Below are positions 54,113 to 63,604 of a stretch of 64,000 bases of DNA, piece after piece. A program made the translations under genes and the position numbers. The notes beneath the pieces were generated by a model. The model was not told the DNA's origin. It saw nothing but the letters and a program-made list of their open reading frames with translations, and ran no database searches. Origin of the DNA: Olleya namhaensis (GTDB lineage: Bacteria; Bacteroidota; Bacteroidia; Flavobacteriales; Flavobacteriaceae); contig NZ_FORM01000001.1 of assembly GCF_900114005.1 (NCBI RefSeq), forward strand, positions 186,001 through 250,000, read 5' to 3'. How positions within the stretch are numbered: the stretch's first letter is position 1; each line of letters opens with the position of its first letter.

Positions 54113-54736
54113 TTATTTTTCTATTCTAGTCACGATAATATTTCCGTTAATGGAGTGGCAACTTATTGCATACTTTCCATATTTAAATTGGAGTATCTCT
54201 ACCGTACCTGTTTTACTAAACGCCTCGACTTTTGCTAGATTAGTTTGCACAGCAATATTCCCATCGATAGTATTAATAACCGCATCACCTAGAAACTCCT
54301 TTAATTGACAACTACCCTGATTAGACTCGATAAAAACCGCGGTATAAATCCCTACAATAGTTACGGAAGCAATATCACTTTTAACATCCAAAGACATGTG
54401 TTCCGGGACCAAGAGCTCATACTCCACAGATAATACTTTATGCGCGCTTAATTTATCGTTATCACTTACAAATAGAGGCTGAAAGGCTGATGATATAAAT
54501 AATGTTTCAGCTGAAACACTATCCAAAACAACTAAATTCTGAGCGTATTCGCCATCTATTTTAACCTTCAAGGTAATTGTATCTGACGGACCATTTTTTA
54601 CATTAATTTTAAAAACACCACTACCTGCTATAGTCACCGTTTTTATAGCGTCAGCACGCCACATTTTTTCTTTGCTTATTTGCGCGTAAAAAGAACTGGT
54701 AATCAATAAAAATAAAAAGGTTATTCTAATTTTCAA
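54113..54736 (-). CDS. Exported beta-rich protein of unknown function (DUF4097-like)
   Basis: A 207-residue protein with a signal peptide (about 1-19, ending SSFYAQ). The mature part has repeated strand units such as LDVKSDIASVTIVGIYTA and AVINTIDGNIAVQTN, resembling the DUF4097 / GIN-domain right-handed beta-helix class. That resemblance is tentative. It lies between the dksA-like operon terminator and lspA. No partner is evident. Confidence 0.65.
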   Translation of the reverse strand: MKIRITFLFLLITSSFYAQISKEKMWRADAIKTVTIAGSGVFKINVKNGPSDTITLKVKIDGEYAQNLVVLDSVSAETLFISSAFQPLFVSDNDKLSAHKVLSVEYELLVPEHMSLDVKSDIASVTIVGIYTAVFIESNQGSCQLKEFLGDAVINTIDGNIAVQTNLAKVEAFSKTGTVEILQFKYGKYAISCHSINGNIIVTRIEK

Positions 54737-54758
54737 TGGTGCTATTTAGTGTAAATGT

Positions 54759-54788
54759 AAAACGCTTCAATAGTAATTGAAGCGTTTT
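54759..54788 (-). terminator. Rho-independent terminator of the ileS/dksA-like operon
   Basis: A 13-bp perfect stem (AAAACGCTTCAAT with its complement, 4-nt loop) with T-rich tail on the minus strand, about 60 nt past the stop at 54848. It also lies just before the next minus-strand gene. Confidence 0.87.
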
Positions 54789-54847
54789 AACTTATTATAT
54801 TTTAGATCTAATAAACATTAGACACTATTTTTTAATTGCTCAAAAAA

Positions 54848-55231
54848 TTATGACTGCATATTCTTTGCTTCGATACTTAACGTTGCGTGAGGCACTAACT
54901 CTAATCTTTTAGGATTAATTAGTTTACCCGTTACGCGACACACACCATAGGTTTTGTTTTCGATTCTAATCAAAGCATTTTTAAGATCACGGATAAATTT
55001 TTCCTGTCTTATTGCTAAAGCAGAATTAGACTCTTTACTCATAGTCTCACTCCCTTCGTCAAACGCTTTAAATGTAGGCGACGTATCATCAGTACCATTA
55101 TTATGATCATTCATGTAGGCACTTTTGATCAATTCTAAGTCATGCTTAGCACTTTTTATTTTTTCGTGTATTAGCACTTTAAAATTTGCTAAATCTTTGT
55201 CTGAGTATCTTACGTTTATATCTGATGCCAT
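54848..55231 (-). CDS. TraR/DksA family regulator lacking the zinc cysteines
   Basis: A 127-residue DksA-like protein: a long coiled-coil region (about 14-95) and a short globular end that contains YGVCRVTGKLINPKRLELVPHATLSIEA, here given as two parts around residue 100. Canonical DksA has four cysteines in a zinc finger. This has only Cys 98, the usual state for the Bacteroidota branch as I recall it. It may bind RNA polymerase in the secondary channel. It starts 4 nt after the ileS stop, so it is co-expressed with that synthetase. Confidence 0.88.
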   Translation of the reverse strand: MASDINVRYSDKDLANFKVLIHEKIKSAKHDLELIKSAYMNDHNNGTDDTSPTFKAFDEGSETMSKESNSALAIRQEKFIRDLKNALIRIENKTYGVCRVTGKLINPKRLELVPHATLSIEAKNMQS

Positions 55232-55235
55232 AATT

Positions 55236-58200
55236 TTAGTTTTTTTGAATAAATAGTTTGGTATTTACATCATCAAAAGCAATTTCTATACCACTATTTA
55301 ATTGATTAATAATTTTTAGATCGTCTGTTAAGGTTTCAGCCTTAATATACTCTAAATTAGCTTGTACTGCTTTCACAATATTTTCATCTTCTTGAAGCTG
55401 AACAGAAATTCTATCTGTAACTTCAAAACCTGAATCTTTACGCAAATTTTGAATACGGTTTACCAACTCTCTAGCAATTCCTTCTTCTTTTAATTCTGGC
55501 GATATGGTTACATCTAAAGCAACGGTTATACTACCTTCGTTTGCAACTAGCCAACCCTCAATGTCTTGAGACGTAATTTCTACATCACCACGTTGTAATG
55601 TAATACTTTTTCCATTACACTCGACATCGATCTCTCCTTTTTGTTCAACAACTTTAATGTCCTCTGCAGTCATCTTAACAATCACACCTGCAATTGCTTT
55701 CATGTCTTTTCCAAAACGTGGTCCTAACGCTTTAAAATTGGGTTTAATTTGTTTTACTAATATATCTGACGCATCTTCTAAAAGCTCGATATCCTTAATG
55801 TTTACCTCATGCTTTATTAAATCTGCAACTGCTAGAATTTCTTCTTTTTGTTGTTCAGAATCTATCGGAATCATTATTTTTTGCAACGGTTGACGCACTT
55901 TTATTTTTTCTTTAGCTCTTAATGATAATACTAAAGACGAAATAGTTTGCGCATTTTCCATTTTGCGCTCCAACGACTTATCAACAAATCTAGCGTCAAA
56001 TTTTGGAAACTCAGACAAATGTACACTCTCAAACGTTTCTGATTGTGTTGTTTTTGTTAAGTCTATGTAAAGCTTGTCCATAAAAAACGGAGCAATTGGC
56101 GCACCTAATTTTGCTATGGTTAACAGGCATGTATATAATGTTTGGTATGCCGAAATTTTATCTGTTTGATAATCTCCTTTCCAGAAACGTCTTCTACTTA
56201 AACGTACAAACCAGTTACTTACATAATCTTGTGTAAAGTCAGAAATAGCTCTTGCTGCTTTTGTCGGCTCATACTCGGCATAATACTGATCTACTTTCTG
56301 AATTAAGGTATGTAGTTCTGATAATATCCAACGGTCTAACTCAGGTCTATCTTCTAATGAGATTTCCGCTTCAGCGTAACTAAATTTATCTAAATTAGTA
56401 TATAAACTAAAGAAAGAATACGTGTTATAAAGTGTTCCGAAAAATTTACGTTTTACTTCTTCGATACCATCTAAATCAAATTTTAAGTTGTCCCATGGAT
56501 TTGCATTAGCAATCATGTACCAACGTGTTGCATCTGCTCCGTAAGTATCTAAAGTTTCAAATGGATCTGTTGCATTACCTAAACGCTTAGACATTTTCTG
56601 TCCGTTTTTATCTAACACTAATCCGTTTGACACTACGTTTTTATAGGCAACCGAGTCAAATACCATTGTTGCAATAGCATGCAACGTATAAAACCAACCC
56701 CTAGTTTGATCTACTCCTTCCGCTATAAAATCTGCAGGAAAGGCTTCGTTATTATCAATTTTTTCTTTGTTTTCAAATGGGTAGTGCCATTGCGCATAAG
56801 GCATTGATCCAGAATCAAACCACACATCTATTAAGTCACTCTCGCGTTGCATTGGCTGCCCACTTGGAGACACTAATACGATACCATCTACAATGTTTTT
56901 ATGTAAATCTAGCTTAGCATAGTTTTCTTCGGAATTGTTTCCAACTTCAAAATCTTCGAATATATCCTTAGCTAAAACACCAGCTGAAACTGCTTTTTGC
57001 ATTTCGGCTTTAAGCTCTTCAACAGATCCAATACAGATTTCTTCCTTACCATCTTCTGTTCTCCAAATTGGCAATGGAATACCCCAATAACGCGATCTAG
57101 ATAAATTCCAATCGTTTGCGTTAGCTAACCAATTACCAAAACGCCCAGTACCTGTTGATTTAGGTTTCCAGTTAATGGTATTATTATTAGCTACCATTTT
57201 TTCTTTAACATCAGTAACTTTAATAAACCAAGAATCTAATGGGTAGTATAAGATTGGCTTATCTGTACGCCAGCAATGTGGGTAACTGTGCTTATATTTT
57301 TCTACCTTAAAGGCTTTATTTTCTTCTTTTAATTTAATTGCTAACTCAACGTCTATTGATCGTTCTGGAGCTTCGCCATCATTATAATATTCATTCTTAA
57401 CATACTTACCACCAAACTCACCCATTTCTGGTCTAAAACGTCCTTGTAGATCTACAAGAGGCACTAAGTTTCCATTATCGTCTTTTACCAATAATGGCGG
57501 TATTTCTGGCGTAGCTTGTTTTGCTACCAAGGCATCATCTGCTCCAAATGTTGGTGCTGTATGCACGATACCTGTACCATCTTCAGTTGTTACAAAGTCT
57601 CCAGCAATAACTCTAAAAGCATCCTCTGGATTATCATTTGGTAACGCATATTGAAGCAGTTGTTCGTATTTAATACCAACAAGGTCTTTTCCTTTAAATT
57701 CTTTTACAATAAAATATGGGATTACTTTATCACCACCATTATATTCTGAAAGATCTGCTTTAGCTTCTACTTGATTAAATAACTTTCCGGCAAATTGCTT
57801 ACCAACTAAAGCCTTAGCCATAATTACATTAATTGGCTGAAAAGTATATTGATTATATGTTTGAACTAAAACATAATCTATTTTTGGCCCAACAGTTAAC
57901 GCAGTATTACTTGGTAATGTCCAAGGTGTTGTAGTCCATGCTGTAAAATGGATATCGCCTTCGTTTTGCAAAAAGTCAGGCAATGTACTTTCAATAGCTT
58001 TAAATTGTGCAACGATAGTTGTATCTGTTACATCTTGATATGCACCAGGTTGGTTAACCTCGTGCGAGCTTAGTCCTGTTCCTGCTTTTGGAGAATACGG
58101 TTGAATTGTATACCCCTTGTACATTAGCTTTTTAGAGTAAATCTCTTTTAAAAGCCACCAAACAGTTTCCATGTATTTAGGCTCGTAAGTAATATATGGA

Positions 58201-58643
58201 TCTTCCATATCTACCCAATACCCCATTTTTTGAGTCAGGTCATTCCAAACATCCGTGTAACGCATAACTGCTTTACGACAGGCTGTGTTATAATCTTCCA
58301 CCGATATAGTTTTACCGATATCTTCTTTGGTAATACCAAGTTCTTTCTCTACACCTAATTCTATTGGTAAACCATGCGTATCCCAACCAGCTTTACGCTT
58401 AACTTGGTAACCTTTCATGGTTTTATATCTTGGAAAAATATCTTTTATAGCACGTGCTAAAACGTGGTGTACACCAGGTAAACCATTAGCTGAAGGTGGT
58501 CCTTCAAAAAACACGTACGGCTCTGCATTATCTCTAGTTGATACACTTTTTTCAAAGATATTATTGTCTTGCCAATACTTAAGAATTTCTTCTGCTACGT
58601 TTGGTAAGTTAAGTCCTTTATATTCAGGGAATCCTGCGCTCAT
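55236..58643 (-). CDS. ileS: Isoleucyl-tRNA synthetase
   Basis: A 1135-residue class I synthetase charging tRNA-Ile. It is of the long bacterial/eukaryal-like clade: N-terminal Rossmann catalytic fold, editing (CP1) domain with the typical TAWTTTPWTLPSN (about 236-248), a KMSKS motif as KMSKR, an anticodon-binding domain and a C-terminal extension. The HIGH element appears as G57-V58-H59-H60. In the clade this is normal, but it differs from HIGH at the first and third positions. It is followed after 4 nt by the DksA-like gene. Confidence 0.97.
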   Translation of the reverse strand: MSAGFPEYKGLNLPNVAEEILKYWQDNNIFEKSVSTRDNAEPYVFFEGPPSANGLPGVHHVLARAIKDIFPRYKTMKGYQVKRKAGWDTHGLPIELGVEKELGITKEDIGKTISVEDYNTACRKAVMRYTDVWNDLTQKMGYWVDMEDPYITYEPKYMETVWWLLKEIYSKKLMYKGYTIQPYSPKAGTGLSSHEVNQPGAYQDVTDTTIVAQFKAIESTLPDFLQNEGDIHFTAWTTTPWTLPSNTALTVGPKIDYVLVQTYNQYTFQPINVIMAKALVGKQFAGKLFNQVEAKADLSEYNGGDKVIPYFIVKEFKGKDLVGIKYEQLLQYALPNDNPEDAFRVIAGDFVTTEDGTGIVHTAPTFGADDALVAKQATPEIPPLLVKDDNGNLVPLVDLQGRFRPEMGEFGGKYVKNEYYNDGEAPERSIDVELAIKLKEENKAFKVEKYKHSYPHCWRTDKPILYYPLDSWFIKVTDVKEKMVANNNTINWKPKSTGTGRFGNWLANANDWNLSRSRYWGIPLPIWRTEDGKEEICIGSVEELKAEMQKAVSAGVLAKDIFEDFEVGNNSEENYAKLDLHKNIVDGIVLVSPSGQPMQRESDLIDVWFDSGSMPYAQWHYPFENKEKIDNNEAFPADFIAEGVDQTRGWFYTLHAIATMVFDSVAYKNVVSNGLVLDKNGQKMSKRLGNATDPFETLDTYGADATRWYMIANANPWDNLKFDLDGIEEVKRKFFGTLYNTYSFFSLYTNLDKFSYAEAEISLEDRPELDRWILSELHTLIQKVDQYYAEYEPTKAARAISDFTQDYVSNWFVRLSRRRFWKGDYQTDKISAYQTLYTCLLTIAKLGAPIAPFFMDKLYIDLTKTTQSETFESVHLSEFPKFDARFVDKSLERKMENAQTISSLVLSLRAKEKIKVRQPLQKIMIPIDSEQQKEEILAVADLIKHEVNIKDIELLEDASDILVKQIKPNFKALGPRFGKDMKAIAGVIVKMTAEDIKVVEQKGEIDVECNGKSITLQRGDVEITSQDIEGWLVANEGSITVALDVTISPELKEEGIARELVNRIQNLRKDSGFEVTDRISVQLQEDENIVKAVQANLEYIKAETLTDDLKIINQLNSGIEIAFDDVNTKLFIQKN

Positions 58644-58777
58644 TTTTTCTGATTTCTATGTCGAGTTGCGAAATTAAGGAATTCTGTTTAAAACTCTGAT
58701 TTTTGAGCATAAAAAAAGCTTAAATCAAAAACATGAAAACTTAAAAAACTAAGAAATTAAGAATAAAGCGGAATAGA

Positions 58778-60139
58778 CTATGTAATTACTAAATCTACTA
58801 AGTCTTCAATTTTTGAAATTAACTGTACTTTAATTACGGTATCTTTTAAAGAAATTTTATTGTATTTAGATACAAATATGGTAGAGAAACCAAGTTTTTC
58901 TGCTTCAAGGATACGCTGTTCCACACGTTGGACTGGACGGATCTCTCCTGACAAACCAACCTCTGCAGCAAAGCAATAATTAGATGGCAAGGCATCATCT
59001 TCATTTGAAGACAATATAGCAGCAACTACAGCTAAATCTATTGCCGGATCATCTACATTTATACCTCCCGTAATATTTAAAAATACATCTTTAGCTCCTA
59101 ATCTAAAACCCGCGCGCTTTTCTAAAACAGCTAACAACATGTTTAAACGCTTAGCATTAAATCCTGTTGCACTACGTTGTGGCGTTCCATAAACCGCTGT
59201 ACTTACCAATGCTTGCACTTCTATCATTAATGGGCGCATGCCTTCTAATGTTGCAGCAATAGCATTACCTGATAACTCTTCGTCTTTTTTAGAAATTAAT
59301 ATTTCGCTTGGATTAGAAACTTCTCTCAATCCTGAACCTTGCATTTCATAAATACCAAGCTCGTGCGTAGAACCAAAACGGTTTTTTTGAGCACGTAAAA
59401 TTCTAAACACATGGTTACGATCGCCTTCAAACTGGAGTACCGTATCCACCATATGCTCTAATATCTTTGGACCAGCAATATTACCATCTTTAGTAATATG
59501 TCCAATTAAAATTACAGGCGTATTTGTCTCTTTTGCAAATTTAATTAGCTCTGTAGTACATTCTTTTACTTGGCTAATACTTCCGCTTGACGACTCTATA
59601 TAATCTGAATGAAGTGTTTGAATAGAATCTATGATAACAATATCAGGCTCTAAAGCTTCAATTTGCTTAAAAATATTTTGTGTTTTAGTTTCAGTAAGAA
59701 TGTAGCAACTTTCGTTATTAGGATTAATACGTTCTGCACGCATTTTTATTTGCTTCTGACTCTCTTCCCCTGAAACGTATAGCGTTTTATAAGGTAGTTT
59801 TAATGAAATTTGCAGTAGCAACGTACTTTTACCAATACCTGGCTCTCCTCCCAATAAAGTCAATGACCCTGGCACAATACCACCACCTAAAACACGATTA
59901 AATTCGGCATCTAGAGTATCTAATCTTGCCTCTTTGGAAGAGTCAATTTCTTTTATCCTTAACGGTTTTGATGTTCTTTTAGATGTATTACTTGGTGTTT
60001 TCCAATCGCTTTTTTCTGGTTTTTGAACCAACTCTTCCACAATTGTATTCCACTCTTTACAAGCGTTACATTGACCTTGCCATTTTGCATATTGCGTACC
60101 ACAATTCTGGCAAAAAAAACTTGTTTTTACTTTTGCCAT
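58778..60139 (-). CDS. radA: DNA repair protein RadA
   Basis: A 453-residue RecA-like ATPase for branch migration in homologous recombination. N-terminal zinc finger C-x2-C...C-x2-C (CQNCGTQYAKWQGQCNAC, residues 10-27), Walker A GEPGIGKST (about 92-100), Walker B VIIDSIQT (about 165), the RadA motif KNRFGSTHELG (about 253-263) and a C-terminal Lon-protease-like domain (about 300-453). It lies 3 nt after the stop of the esterase-like gene upstream and is last in the panC operon. Confidence 0.97.
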   Translation of the reverse strand: MAKVKTSFFCQNCGTQYAKWQGQCNACKEWNTIVEELVQKPEKSDWKTPSNTSKRTSKPLRIKEIDSSKEARLDTLDAEFNRVLGGGIVPGSLTLLGGEPGIGKSTLLLQISLKLPYKTLYVSGEESQKQIKMRAERINPNNESCYILTETKTQNIFKQIEALEPDIVIIDSIQTLHSDYIESSSGSISQVKECTTELIKFAKETNTPVILIGHITKDGNIAGPKILEHMVDTVLQFEGDRNHVFRILRAQKNRFGSTHELGIYEMQGSGLREVSNPSEILISKKDEELSGNAIAATLEGMRPLMIEVQALVSTAVYGTPQRSATGFNAKRLNMLLAVLEKRAGFRLGAKDVFLNITGGINVDDPAIDLAVVAAILSSNEDDALPSNYCFAAEVGLSGEIRPVQRVEQRILEAEKLGFSTIFVSKYNKISLKDTVIKVQLISKIEDLVDLVIT

Positions 60140-60142
60140 AGT

Positions 60143-61288
60143 TTAGTATCCAAAATCTGCCTTAATTTGTTCTGCTAATTCTAAAACGTGATCTTTAGTA
60201 ATACCTGCAATTTCAGATAAAACATAAGCTGACTGATAGGTTTTCATTGCTTTTTTAGGCTCTCCTGTTTCTTCAAAAAAGCGTCCTAAATAATAATTAC
60301 CAAGTAATGTTTCTGGGTATTCTTTACGCGCTAATTTTCCTAAATCCTCAAAATATTCCCATTTTTCATTCTTTTTTATAGCTGCTTCAATAGCTTTAAA
60401 ATCATTGATTAAAATAGGCTTTTCAATGCCAAATAAATCATCGATCATTTGATATTTATCTGTCAGGTATTCCACTGGATTACCTTCTAATTTAAGAATA
60501 GTCTCTTTATATTCTTTCTTGCTAATAGGTTGAAACACAAAAAAGATACTCTCCAAAGCTTTTGGTATCGCATGCGCTGGCAACGTGTAATGAGATGGTC
60601 CTTCAAACGTATCAAACGTTTTTAAAACGTTACTGTTTTCTATACTTTCTAAACTTTTAGACAATGCTTCTGTTGTTTCTTGAATTCCCTTAGTATCATT
60701 AGTTGTAGTCGCTAAATAATAAAAAGTTTTTTGTTCTAATTTAGGAAACACTTCCGTTAAATAACTAGCCATATCCGGGGCTAATTCTGGACTTAAAACA
60801 ATATAAGATTGAAATAAAGGCACTCCTTTTAATAAGTAATAATTTATAAAATTGGCTGATTTTCCATGTCCAATAGCTACTTTAAAATTTTCTGTACGGA
60901 AGGTTTTATCTATAAAAGGAACCAGTTCCATACTAATAAACTCAAAAAACTCGGCACCTGACTCAACAGGTAATGAATTCTGCTCACTATAATAACAATC
61001 GTTTTCACGTAATCCGTATTGATTAATTCCAATTACAATAGCTTCCGGAATATCTTCCCAATAAGCGTAATAATCAACATTACCTGCAACAGGTTCAAAC
61101 AAATAATCTGCATCAAAGACATAAATTACAGGATACTTTTTACTTGACGTATCGTAATTTCTAGGTAACTGGATTTTTATTTGCCTTGTTTCGCCTAGCT
61201 TTTCAGAATTAAGCTCTTTATAAATTGTTTGAGCAGTCACGTTTGACATTATAAATAGGCCAACAAATAGAAAAAGAATACGTTTCAT
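60143..61288 (-). CDS. Exported esterase-like alpha/beta-hydrolase with TPR-like tail, nucleophile missing
   Basis: A 381-residue exported protein (signal peptide about 1-19) of the esterase-D-like alpha/beta-hydrolase family: KYPVIYVFDADYLFEP (about 51-66) and VAIGHGKSANF (137-147). The canonical nucleophile elbow GxSxG is G140-H-G-K-S144, so the serine position 142 is glycine. A histidine is kept in GPSHYTLPA. The last 90 residues resemble TPR helices (YLGRFFEETGEPKKAMKTY). It may be a scaffold protein. It lies in a minus-strand run with the flippase-like gene, panD, panC and radA. Confidence 0.8.
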   Translation of the reverse strand: MKRILFLFVGLFIMSNVTAQTIYKELNSEKLGETRQIKIQLPRNYDTSSKKYPVIYVFDADYLFEPVAGNVDYYAYWEDIPEAIVIGINQYGLRENDCYYSEQNSLPVESGAEFFEFISMELVPFIDKTFRTENFKVAIGHGKSANFINYYLLKGVPLFQSYIVLSPELAPDMASYLTEVFPKLEQKTFYYLATTTNDTKGIQETTEALSKSLESIENSNVLKTFDTFEGPSHYTLPAHAIPKALESIFFVFQPISKKEYKETILKLEGNPVEYLTDKYQMIDDLFGIEKPILINDFKAIEAAIKKNEKWEYFEDLGKLARKEYPETLLGNYYLGRFFEETGEPKKAMKTYQSAYVLSEIAGITKDHVLELAEQIKADFGY

Positions 61289-61324
61289 GATAAGTATAAT
61301 TTAAGTTTGGGTGTAAGTTACAAA

Positions 61325-62281
61325 TTATTTGTTTCGGTTAAAAAATGGAAGATATAATAACGAAATTCCTCCGCAAATAAAAATTAGTATTGTGCTAGAG
61401 CTCCACATAATCCATCCAAATGCACGACTTGGATCTTCAGGCAAGCTAAATAAAGAAAAAGCAATAACAATAGCTTCTGGGTAAGACCCAATACCACCAT
61501 TAGTTGCAGCAACACTAAAGGTTGCCAAAATAAAACCAATTAATATCGCGCCAAACGGAATACTATTTAAATCTGAAAAAGCTAATGTTGTGACATAAAA
61601 CATTAATAAATACATCACCCAAATAAATAATGTATGAAAAATAAAGGCCCACTTTTTTTTCATTTTAAAAATACTAAGCCCTCCTTCTATCAATCCGCTA
61701 ACAAACCCTTTTATCTTTAAGGCTATTCTAGACGTGCTACACCTTAAAACCACTATAAATATAACACCTAGAATAGCTAAAACAGAACCAGCAAAAATCA
61801 CCTTAGTAAGGTCAAACTTGGCTACTAAAAAGTTATATATAAAATCAAATTGGATAAACAAAGTAACAGCTATAATCCCTAGCATGACAATCATGTCCGC
61901 AATACGTTCTGCTACTATAGTACCAAAACCTTTTTCAAACGGAACGCCTTCATAATTTGTTAAAATCGAAGCTCTGGCTACTTCTCCTGCTCTTGGGATA
62001 GTATAATTAATCAAATAGGTTGCAAATACAGCCATAATACTATTACCTAGCTTGATCTTATAACCAAGAGGCTCTAGCATAAAAACCCATCGATAGGCAC
62101 GAGACAAATGACTTAAAAGACCAAAAAATACACCTAAAAGAATGTACCCGTAATTTGCATTCTTAGCAAAATCTAAAATATCTTGAAAAGATAATTTTGA
62201 CAGAGAATACCATATTAAAAATGCTCCCAATAAAATTGGGAGCACGATTTTTAAAAGTTTTAAAACTGGCCTTTTGGACAT
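61325..62281 (-). CDS. Lysylphosphatidylglycerol synthetase/flippase-like membrane protein
   Basis: A 318-residue polytopic protein with about eight membrane segments, matching the flippase-like domain family related to the membrane half of MprF/aglD (UPF0104): N-terminal LKLLKIVLPILLGAFLIWYSL and the conserved GEVARASILTNYE region (about 95-107). Such proteins move lipids or lipid-linked amino acids across the membrane; the substrate is unknown. The soluble synthetase domain is absent. It ends 36 nt before the esterase-like gene and begins 1 nt after the panD stop. Confidence 0.85.
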   Translation of the reverse strand: MSKRPVLKLLKIVLPILLGAFLIWYSLSKLSFQDILDFAKNANYGYILLGVFFGLLSHLSRAYRWVFMLEPLGYKIKLGNSIMAVFATYLINYTIPRAGEVARASILTNYEGVPFEKGFGTIVAERIADMIVMLGIIAVTLFIQFDFIYNFLVAKFDLTKVIFAGSVLAILGVIFIVVLRCSTSRIALKIKGFVSGLIEGGLSIFKMKKKWAFIFHTLFIWVMYLLMFYVTTLAFSDLNSIPFGAILIGFILATFSVAATNGGIGSYPEAIVIAFSLFSLPEDPSRAFGWIMWSSSTILIFICGGISLLYLPFFNRNK

Positions 62282-62632
62282 TTATTTTAATAAGTTATTT
62301 GCTTCATTGGGAAATACCAATGATGGCTTAAAAACTTTAGCTTCTTCAATATCCATAAAAGCGTACGTTATTAATATCAAGATATCGTCTTTAGCAACTA
62401 ATCTTGAAGCCGCACCGTTTAAGGTGATTTCTCCACTGTTTCTTGGTCCAGGAATTGCATAAGTTTCTAAACGTGCGCCATTATTGTTATTTACAATTTG
62501 CACTTTTTCTCCTTGAACAATATTTGCTGCATCCATTAAATCTTCATCAATAGTAATACTACCAATATAATTTAGGTCTGCACCCGTTACTTTAACTCTG
62601 TGAATTTTAGATTTTACTACTTGTATTTGCAT
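62282..62632 (-). CDS. panD: Aspartate 1-decarboxylase
   Basis: A 116-residue pyruvoyl-dependent enzyme making beta-alanine from aspartate for pantothenate. Self-cleavage should occur between Gly 24 and Ser 25 (NYIGSIT), producing the pyruvoyl group. The family motifs [14 protein letters not shown] and YAIPGPR are intact. It is 14 nt after panC, with which it supplies the substrates of one pathway, so the operon begins panC-panD. Confidence 0.97.
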   Translation of the reverse strand: MQIQVVKSKIHRVKVTGADLNYIGSITIDEDLMDAANIVQGEKVQIVNNNNGARLETYAIPGPRNSGEITLNGAASRLVAKDDILILITYAFMDIEEAKVFKPSLVFPNEANNLLK

Positions 62633-62646
62633 AGGAACAAAGGTAA

Positions 62647-63495
62647 TTAATTTAGAGCGATATTATCTATTAATCTTATGTCTCCTGCATAAACTGCAAT
62701 AAACGCTCTGTAAGTGTTAGTTTTATGTTTTCGTTTTACTGTTTTTAATGTGTCAACATCGGCAATTATAAAATACTCCAATTCTAATATATCATGATTT
62801 ACAAACTGCTGCTCAACCCATTGTGTAACTATAGTAGCACTTTTTGTGCCAAATTTTATTTGTGCCTCTTGCAACGTTTTATAGATAAACGGTGCAGCTA
62901 TTTTGTAATCGGGTTTTAGCCTTACATTTCTAGAACTCATAGCTAAACCATTGGCTTCTCTATGTATTTTACATCCCACAATGTTTACTCCCAAATGATA
63001 CTTACTAACCAATTTTTTAATAATAGTTAATTGCTGAAAATCCTTTTCTCCAAAATAAGCATTATCAGGCGCTACAATTTCAAACAAACGCTTTACAATT
63101 GTTCCAACACCATCAAAATGCCCTTTTCTAAAGCGACCTTCCATTTCAAACTCCAAACCATCAAAACTAAAATGTTGCGCTACAGTATTACCCTCGTATA
63201 TATCGTCAACACTAGGTGCGTATACAATTATATTTGGTGACACTGTTTTTAAAAGTGCTACATCCTCTTCTAAAGTACGTGGATATTTTTTAAGATCATC
63301 AGCATTATCAAACTGGGTTGGATTAACAAAAATGCTAACCACCATAACACCATTATTTAGGAGCCCTTCCTTTATCAAAGACATATGTCCTTGATGCAAA
63401 GCGCCCATGGTTGGTACAAAACCTATTTTAGTTCCCTCCTCTTTCAAAGCGGTAACGTGTGTACCTATTTTGTTTTTATTAGTAAATACAAGCAT
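62647..63495 (-). CDS. panC: Pantoate-beta-alanine ligase (pantothenate synthetase)
   Basis: A 282-residue ATP-dependent ligase joining pantoate and beta-alanine to pantothenate. It has the nucleotidyltransferase-type [17 protein letters not shown] (about 25-41, HxGH), [14 protein letters not shown] (about 149-162) and the substrate loop SSRNVRL (about 186-192). It leads the minus-strand operon panC-panD-flippase-esterase-radA. The promoter region with glgA is shared and divergent. Confidence 0.97.
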   Translation of the reverse strand: MLVFTNKNKIGTHVTALKEEGTKIGFVPTMGALHQGHMSLIKEGLLNNGVMVVSIFVNPTQFDNADDLKKYPRTLEEDVALLKTVSPNIIVYAPSVDDIYEGNTVAQHFSFDGLEFEMEGRFRKGHFDGVGTIVKRLFEIVAPDNAYFGEKDFQQLTIIKKLVSKYHLGVNIVGCKIHREANGLAMSSRNVRLKPDYKIAAPFIYKTLQEAQIKFGTKSATIVTQWVEQQFVNHDILELEYFIIADVDTLKTVKRKHKTNTYRAFIAVYAGDIRLIDNIALN

Positions 63496-63518
63496 TTTTA
63501 ATATTTAATTAACGAATG

Positions 63519-63526
63519 CAAACTTA
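63519..63526 (-). promoter_or_regulatory. panC -7 promoter box TAAGTTTG
   Basis: A complete TAnnTTTG match on the minus strand, 24 nt before the panC ATG. The 109-nt gap with glgA holds two divergent -7 boxes. Confidence 0.45.
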
Positions 63527-63557
63527 ATATTTTAGTCGCACTTTGCATAAATTTTCG

Positions 63558-63565
63558 TACTTTTG
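63558..63565 (+). promoter_or_regulatory. glgA -7 promoter box TACTTTTG
   Basis: A full match to TAnnTTTG on the plus strand, 39 nt before the glycogen synthase ATG at 63605. Confidence 0.5.
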
Positions 63566-63604
63566 CGTGTTTTTATTGATAATTCTGAAAAGCTAAACAA
63601 TATT

